From Paenirhizobium daejeonense (lineage in GTDB: Bacteria; Pseudomonadota; Alphaproteobacteria; Rhizobiales; Rhizobiaceae): a stretch of DNA of 64,000 bases. The notes under the pieces are model-generated. The model had not been told where the DNA came from and did no database searches. It saw only the letters and a list, made by a program, of their open reading frames with translations. Below, one piece after another: positions 59,285 to 64,000 of the stretch (positions within the stretch are counted from its first letter, which is position 1; each line of letters begins with the position of its first letter). The DNA is taken from assembly GCF_014280875.1 (NCBI RefSeq), contig NZ_JACLAL010000004.1, positions 1 to 64,000 on the forward strand. The letters run 5' to 3'. Both the position numbers and the translations under genes were made by a program.

Positions 59285-59819
59285 AGGCTTCGCCGGGATA
59301 GGCACCCCAGATTTCACCCTGGTTAACCCATCCCTTCACGCCGCCCGCTTCTACCCGGCACCAGTTGCCGTTGCACTCATTGAGTCTAACGACGACGCCG
59401 GGCTCAAGCTTGGCGACGACCGAGGCATTGGGCAGCGAATCCTGACGCATGCTGACGAAGACACTGTCGCCATTGCCGCGCATCCACGGTGCGGCGACGG
59501 CAGTGCGCTCGCCGGAAAGCAGCGTCTGGCTGACCCAGCCCTCCGTTCCGTCGGCATCGCGGATGCGGCGCCAGTTTTCATACTCCTGGATGATTTCGAC
59601 CGGAAGGCCGGACTTCAGATAGAGCCATGACACGGCATAGTCGGTGCTCGGCCCGATCCTGAGGTTGACGCGCTTGGCCTTGAGGCTGACGAAGCGCGGC
59701 AGCGGAAGGCCGCTCGATCCCTTGGCGACAGCCTGCGCTTCGGCGTGAGGGGTTACGAATGCCGAAAGGCCTATAGACAGGCAGGCAACAAGCAGGGCGC
59801 GGGACAGAATTTGAACCAT
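59277..59819 (-). CDS. Secreted protein with two bacterial SH3 domains
   Basis: Protein of 180 residues. ATG 59819 gives a signal peptide (MVQILSRALLVACLSIGLSAFV) cut after AEA. Two SH3-like repeats follow: KRVNLRIGPSTDYAVSWLY to EGWVSQTLLSG, and FVSMRQDSLPNASVVAKLEPG to KGWVNQGEIWG. Such proteins usually bind peptidoglycan or other cell wall parts in the periplasm. It is convergent with adenosine kinase. Confidence 0.88.
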   Translation of the reverse strand: MVQILSRALLVACLSIGLSAFVTPHAEAQAVAKGSSGLPLPRFVSLKAKRVNLRIGPSTDYAVSWLYLKSGLPVEIIQEYENWRRIRDADGTEGWVSQTLLSGERTAVAAPWMRGNGDSVFVSMRQDSLPNASVVAKLEPGVVVRLNECNGNWCRVEAGGVKGWVNQGEIWGAYPGEAFK

Positions 59820-60015
59820 GGCGTTTCCGATCAATCAACGAATCCAAGGGTTTCCGTGAAGATCAGGATGCAGTTGCACCGACCCCGGCACAAAACGGTC
59901 CCGGGCTTGAGAGTTTTGTTTGTCTTCGCCTGCGGGTTTGGTAGAAATTGCCCTGAACGGGGAAATTATGCCCCGGCTTGGTTAACGACCTCTAAACAAG
60001 GCATCGAACGTCCCC

Positions 60016-61020
60016 ATGACCAACAGGAAAAGACCCAAGGTCTACATCACCCGGAAGCTGCCGGACGCCGTGGAAACGCGCATGCGCGAATTGTTCGATG
60101 CCGAACTCAACGTCGACGACAAGCCGCGCACCCAGCCGGAACTCGTCGCTGCGGTGAAAACTGCGGACGTTCTGGTGCCCACCGTGACCGACCGCATCGA
60201 CGCAGCGCTGATCGAACAGGCCGGCCCGCAGCTGAAGCTGATCGCCAGCTTCTCCAACGGCTTCGACCATATCGACGTGGATGCCGCAGCCCGCAAGGGC
60301 ATTACCGTGACCAACACGCCGAACGTTCTGACCGAAGATACCGCCGACATGACCATGGCGCTGATTCTCGCCGTGCCACGCCGGCTGGTCGAGGGCGCAC
60401 GTATCCTGATCGAAAAGCCCGGTGAATGGCAGGGCTGGTCGCCCACCTGGATGCTTGGCCGGCGCATATGGGGCAAGCGCATCGGTATCATCGGCATGGG
60501 CCGCATCGGCACGGCGGTCGCGCGCCGCGCCAAGGCATTCGGCCTGTCGATCCATTACCACAACCGCAAGCGCGTCAATCCGGCGACCGAAGACGAACTG
60601 GAGGCGACCTATTGGGATAGCCTCGACCAGATGCTGGCCCGCGTCGATATCGTCTCGGTCAACTGCCCCTCGACGCCCGCGACCTTCCACCTTCTCTCGG
60701 CGCGACGGCTCGCGCTGATGCAGCCGACCAGCTACATCGTTAACACCGCGCGCGGTGACATCATCGATGAGGATGCGCTGGTCAACTGCCTGCGCCATGG
60801 CAAGATCGCCGGTGCCGGTCTCGACGTGTTCGAAAACGAACCGGCGGTCAATCCGAAGCTGGTCAAGCTCGCGAATGAAGGCAAGGTCGTGCTGCTTCCC
60901 CATACTGGTTCGGCGACGATCGAGGGCCGCATCGACATGGGCGACAAGGTCGTCATCAACATCCGGACCTATTTCGACGGCCACCGTCCGCCGAACCGCG
61001 TCCTGCCCAGCCGTACTTGA
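60016..61020 (+). CDS. D-isomer-specific 2-hydroxyacid dehydrogenase (glyoxylate/hydroxypyruvate reductase type)
   Basis: NAD(P)-dependent enzyme of 334 residues with the cofactor site GIIGMGRIGTAVARRAKAFG and the catalytic residues Arg (NTARGD), Glu (DVFENEP) and His (LLPHTGSAT). SFSNGFDHIDVDAA and LTEDTADMTMALIL fit the glyoxylate reductase/D-glycerate dehydrogenase subgroup. The exact 2-keto acid is not certain. No Shine-Dalgarno is obvious before ATG 60016. The stop abuts the stop of the convergent GNAT gene. Confidence 0.9.
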   Translation: MTNRKRPKVYITRKLPDAVETRMRELFDAELNVDDKPRTQPELVAAVKTADVLVPTVTDRIDAALIEQAGPQLKLIASFSNGFDHIDVDAAARKGITVTNTPNVLTEDTADMTMALILAVPRRLVEGARILIEKPGEWQGWSPTWMLGRRIWGKRIGIIGMGRIGTAVARRAKAFGLSIHYHNRKRVNPATEDELEATYWDSLDQMLARVDIVSVNCPSTPATFHLLSARRLALMQPTSYIVNTARGDIIDEDALVNCLRHGKIAGAGLDVFENEPAVNPKLVKLANEGKVVLLPHTGSATIEGRIDMGDKVVINIRTYFDGHRPPNRVLPSRT

Positions 61021-61506
61021 TCAGGTCAAGCCGAGGAGTGCCTTGCGCATCTCGATCGACGTGATCCGCTGATAGTCGGCATGGCTGTTTTCCGCGGTCT
61101 TGCGGAAGCCCCATGTCGCGAAACGACGGTGGTTGCCGACAAGTTCGATACGGGTTTCCAGCCGGAGTTCTGGAAGCCGGAGGGTTGCGGCTATGGTTTC
61201 GGCTTCCATGAGTAACAGCCAGCCGATCCCCTTGCCCTGCGCCTCAGGCAACACCGCCAGCTTGCCGATATAGAGCGAGGCAGGTTCGGGGCGGAAAAAG
61301 GCGCAAGCCGATAGCTGGCCATTCTCAAATGCCGCAATGCCGATCTCTTCGCGTGCTTTCTCGCGCAGAAGGTGGGGCGTCAGACGATGGGCCGATGACG
61401 GCGGGTCGATTACGCCATCCATGTAGGCGAAGGCCCTGAGAATCAGGTCTAGAAGTTCGTCATATCGCCCGAAATCGTCGTCAAGGCGGCGGAGTTCGAT
61501 TGTCAT
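61021..61506 (-). CDS. GNAT-family N-acetyltransferase
   Basis: Acetyltransferase of 161 residues with the acetyl-CoA motif LAVLPEAQGKGIGWLLLMEAE and the following LRLPELRLETRIELVGNHRRFATWGFRKT block. The substrate is unknown. Its ATG overlaps the moeB stop by 4 nt (ATGA), so it is cotranslated with moeB. Its stop TGA adjoins that of the opposing gene in the palindrome TGATCA. Confidence 0.85.
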   Translation of the reverse strand: MTIELRRLDDDFGRYDELLDLILRAFAYMDGVIDPPSSAHRLTPHLLREKAREEIGIAAFENGQLSACAFFRPEPASLYIGKLAVLPEAQGKGIGWLLLMEAETIAATLRLPELRLETRIELVGNHRRFATWGFRKTAENSHADYQRITSIEMRKALLGLT

Positions 61507-62270
61507 GTTCCTGAAGTCGCCTTGCGCCGGCGGTAGCGGATGGTGTCGAAACGGGCCGAGAGCCCGTCATAGAGCAGCAGACGACCCACAAGTGGTTCAC
61601 CGGTGCCGGTGATGAGCTTGATCGCTTCCATGGCCATCAATGTGCCAATGACGCCGGTGAGCGCGCCGACGATACCCGCCTCCGCGCAGGACGGGACGAG
61701 ACCGGCCGGCGGCGGCTCGGGAAAGAGATCGCGGTAGCCGGGATTGAGGCTGCCGTCCGCTGATGTCTCATAGGGTTTGAGCACAGTGACCGAACCATCG
61801 AAGCGCCCGACCGCTCCCGTGACGAGCGGGATCTTGCGGGCTTCTGCCGCGTCGGCCGCCGCATAGCGCGTCTCGAAATTGTCGGAACCATCAATCAGCA
61901 GGTTGAAGCGCCCGAGGTAGGAGCCGGCGAAATCGGGCCCGAAATGCTGCTCGAAACGTTCGACGCGGACATTCGGGTTGAGACGGAGGAGGGCGCGGGC
62001 AGCGCTCTCCGTTTTCTCGTCCCCGATCGTGCCGCTGTCATGGATCACCTGCCGCTGGAGGTTCGAGAGCGATACCCGGTCGTCATCGACGATACCGAGG
62101 GTGCCGACGCCGGCCGCGGCGAGATATTGCAGCACCGGTGCGCCGAGCCCGCCGGCGCCGATTACCATCACGCGCGCGGCTTTCAGCTTTTGCTGTCCCG
62201 CCCCGCCGATTTCCGGCAGCAGGATGTGGCGATGGTAGCGGGAGATTTCCTCGGGCGTCAGCTTTTCCAT
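61503..62270 (-). CDS. moeB: MoeB/HesA/ThiF family adenylyltransferase
   Basis: E1-like enzyme of 255 residues that adenylates the C-terminal Gly of MoaD or ThiS. The nucleotide site is VIGAGGLGAPVLQYL, followed by DDDRVSLSNLQRQV and the conserved SCAEAG with Cys195. Cys195 is the only Cys: the two CxxC pairs that bind zinc in E. coli MoeB are absent (PGYRDL where E. coli has PCYRCL). The choice between MoeB and ThiF is open, since no moaD or thi genes are adjacent. Confidence 0.88.
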   Translation of the reverse strand: MEKLTPEEISRYHRHILLPEIGGAGQQKLKAARVMVIGAGGLGAPVLQYLAAAGVGTLGIVDDDRVSLSNLQRQVIHDSGTIGDEKTESAARALLRLNPNVRVERFEQHFGPDFAGSYLGRFNLLIDGSDNFETRYAAADAAEARKIPLVTGAVGRFDGSVTVLKPYETSADGSLNPGYRDLFPEPPPAGLVPSCAEAGIVGALTGVIGTLMAMEAIKLITGTGEPLVGRLLLYDGLSARFDTIRYRRRKATSGT

Positions 62271-62315
62271 GCCCGCCTTATCGCATGGCGACAGGCTTGC
62301 GAAAAGGCATGTCCG

Positions 62316-63443
62316 TCAGGCCGACGCCGTTCCGTCGCGAATGGTGATGAACTGGGCGCGTTCTCCAAGCGCCGAGAACATGGACCGGTCGGTGCCGGTC
62401 ATGAAGGCCTGGCCGCCGAGCGCGTCGATCCGGTCGAAAAGCGCGGCCCGCCGGTTTTCGTCCAGATGTGCGGCAATCTCGTCCAGAAGCAGAATGGGAG
62501 CGTGACCGGTCATCGTCGCGACAAGGCGTGCATGCGCGAGGATCAGACCGACCAGCAGAGCCTTCTGTTCGCCGGTGGAGCAACGCTCCGCATCCATGTT
62601 CTTCTCGATATGCCGAACCAGAAGGTCGGCTCGGTGGGGCCCGTCGAGTGTCCGCCCTGCGGCTGCATCACGGTATCGCCCGGCCGCCAGCATTTCGGCA
62701 TAGCGGTCCTCCAGCTCGATGGCCGGGGATTGCATGTCCTCGCCGTCCATGAAGCCGCTGAGCGCAAGCTCCGCTGAAGGAAAGCTGCCGACACCGACGC
62801 CCGGATCGTGAAGGCCTCGCAGCAGCCCCATCATTTCGCGTCGGGCCATGGTCATGGCGACGCCGAGGCCCGCCATCTGCCGCTCGATACCGGAGAGCCA
62901 GCTTGGATCGAAACGCCCCTCGGCCAGAAGCTTGTTGCGGCTGCGCATGGCGCGTTCGAAATCGCTGGCGCGGCGGCCATGGGCTGGATCGAGCGAGAGC
63001 ACCAGACGGTCGAGAAAGCGGCGACGGTCGGAGGAGGAACCGGTAAACAACCCGTCCATCGAAGGCGTAAGCCAGAGCACCCGCAGATGGTCGGTGAGTT
63101 CGTCGACCGATTTTACCGTGGTGCCGTTGATGCGCAGCCGGCGCACCATCGTTTCCTCGTCGCTTTCAGTGCCGGTGCCGATTTCGACATCGCCTTCCAT
63201 GCCCTCTATCTCGGAGAAGATGGAAAAGCCTCCTGCAGCCTCCACGCGGGAGACATCCGCCAGCACGGCGCGTCTCAGCCCGCGCCCGGGAGACAGGAAG
63301 GACACGGCCTCCATCAGGTTCGTCTTGCCGGCTCCGTTCTCTCCGGTCAGCACGACATGACGCGCGTCGAGCGCCAGCGACAATCCCGCATAATTACGGA
63401 AGTCAGTGAGCTTCAGGCGGCGGATGAAAACTTTATGCGTCAT
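62316..63443 (-). CDS. recF: DNA replication and repair protein RecF
   Basis: SMC-like ATPase of 375 residues. LKLTDFRNYAGLSLAL and Walker A LTGENGAGKTNLMEAV open the protein; LRVLWLTPSMDGLFTGSSSDRRRFLDRL and the ABC-type signature (STGEQKALLVGL) precede Walker B APILLLDEIAAHLD. It helps RecO and RecR load RecA on gaps. It is usually next to dnaN/dnaA but here follows on its own from moeB, 45 nt away on the same strand. Confidence 0.95.
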   Translation of the reverse strand: MTHKVFIRRLKLTDFRNYAGLSLALDARHVVLTGENGAGKTNLMEAVSFLSPGRGLRRAVLADVSRVEAAGGFSIFSEIEGMEGDVEIGTGTESDEETMVRRLRINGTTVKSVDELTDHLRVLWLTPSMDGLFTGSSSDRRRFLDRLVLSLDPAHGRRASDFERAMRSRNKLLAEGRFDPSWLSGIERQMAGLGVAMTMARREMMGLLRGLHDPGVGVGSFPSAELALSGFMDGEDMQSPAIELEDRYAEMLAAGRYRDAAAGRTLDGPHRADLLVRHIEKNMDAERCSTGEQKALLVGLILAHARLVATMTGHAPILLLDEIAAHLDENRRAALFDRIDALGGQAFMTGTDRSMFSALGERAQFITIRDGTASA

Positions 63444-63613
63444 GGGGTCCGTATCTGGTATTGCCCTGAGCTAGGATGAAAGGCGCGTGATGGCAAGGCG
63501 AGGAGATGGTTTTCGACAGATGGCGAGCCATCGGCTTCATCATTTTGATGCATGGACCGACACCTCGAGCGGATGTATCCTTGCCGCGCATGTTCCTGTG
63601 AAAGCAATGACCG

Positions 63614-63901
63614 ATGACAACCGACCGAGATGAACTGACCCCGGAGGAAGCCCGGCGGGATCACTGGGAAATGCTGCGGTTCCTGGCGGTCAATGCGCTG
63701 TTCGGTGCAGGGCTCGGCATCATGGTGGCGATCGCATTGATATGGCTGGATATCGGCGGCCTCGGCACGCGTCTCGGCCATGCCAGCAACCCGGTCCTGC
63801 CGGTCTTCATGATAGCCATACCTCTCGGGCTGACCTTTGCCGCTGCTGTGACTGCGTCGGCCGTCATGCTGATGCCCTACAAGAAAAAGAAGCAGCGCTG
63901 A
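63614..63901 (+). CDS. Small two-helix membrane protein
   Basis: Protein of 95 residues with an acidic N-terminus (TTDRDELTPEEARRDHWEM), two hydrophobic segments (about 23-46 and 61-86) and a basic end KKKKQR, giving both ends in the cytoplasm. I recognise it only as a conserved-type rhizobial hypothetical protein. The ribosome binding site before ATG 63614 is weak. The last 99 bases of the window (63902-64000) show no gene that I can support. Confidence 0.75.
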   Translation: MTTDRDELTPEEARRDHWEMLRFLAVNALFGAGLGIMVAIALIWLDIGGLGTRLGHASNPVLPVFMIAIPLGLTFAAAVTASAVMLMPYKKKKQR

Positions 63902-64000
63902 TGTGGGCGGTGTCAAGCGTTCTGCATCCGGTCCATTGACCTCGCCTTCCCGCTCCGGCATGACCACTCTTCGCACCATGCCTTTCGAGCAAAGGATGCT

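Overview
The window is chromosomal DNA of an alphaproteobacterium, most likely a member of the Rhizobiaceae (Agrobacterium/Rhizobium group). Evidence: an irr-fabA-fabB-fabI cluster, a class II EPSP synthase almost superimposable on the Agrobacterium CP4 type, a serine 3-dehydrogenase like that of Agrobacterium, a rhizobial palindromic intergenic repeat, high GC, and promoters of the CTTGAC-N17-CTATAT type. There are no prophage genes, insertion sequences or CRISPR arrays; most of the window is core genome.

Layout. 1-5.3 kb: chemotaxis cluster (two tandem chemoreceptors sharing a nearly identical 650-bp block, then cheW, cheR, cheB). 5.6-7.8 kb: a ParA-like ATPase and a phosphohexomutase. 7.8-12.2 kb: alkaline phosphatase with a Pho box, followed by a three-gene DUF3299-like/ABC exporter operon whose permease carries a histidine-rich loop. 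12.3-16.5 kb: GNAT enzyme, a small RNA with three anti-Shine-Dalgarno loops, serine dehydrogenase, a formylglycine-type phosphonate/sulfate ester hydrolase, and RNase D. 16.5-20.9 kb: small unknown proteins, a nicotinamide phosphoribosyltransferase and a large low-complexity unknown protein. 20.9-24.9 kb: aroA-cmk-rpsA. 25-29.5 kb: FYDLN-acid protein, tRNA-Ala(GGC), TMEM43-like, YdcF-like and TRIC-like membrane proteins.

29.5-32.9 kb: irr divergent from fabA-fabB-fabI (unsaturated fatty acid synthesis), with an attenuator-like structure between them. 33-35.7 kb: two regulators and RsmC. 35.7-46 kb: translation/RNA block rimP-nusA-ylxR-infB-rbfA-truB-rpsO-pnp, all on the minus strand, with a leader containing a short upstream ORF and a terminator-like hairpin before rimP. 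46-50.5 kb: MFS exporter, lytic transglycosylase, recR, MOSC protein. 50.6-53.1 kb: ybaB, dnaX and the SRP RNA gene. 53.1-64 kb: HIT protein-nudC, pheA-kdsB, cycM, an AEC transporter, a candidate 37-residue small protein, adenosine kinase, an SH3 protein, a 2-hydroxyacid dehydrogenase, GNAT-moeB, recF and a small membrane protein.

The least explained parts are in the non-coding DNA and at gene starts: the anti-SD small RNA, the two leader structures (rimP, fabA), the 37-residue ORF with its own terminator, and the His-loop ABC operon beside phoA. I saw no obviously new multi-gene defence or biosynthetic system.
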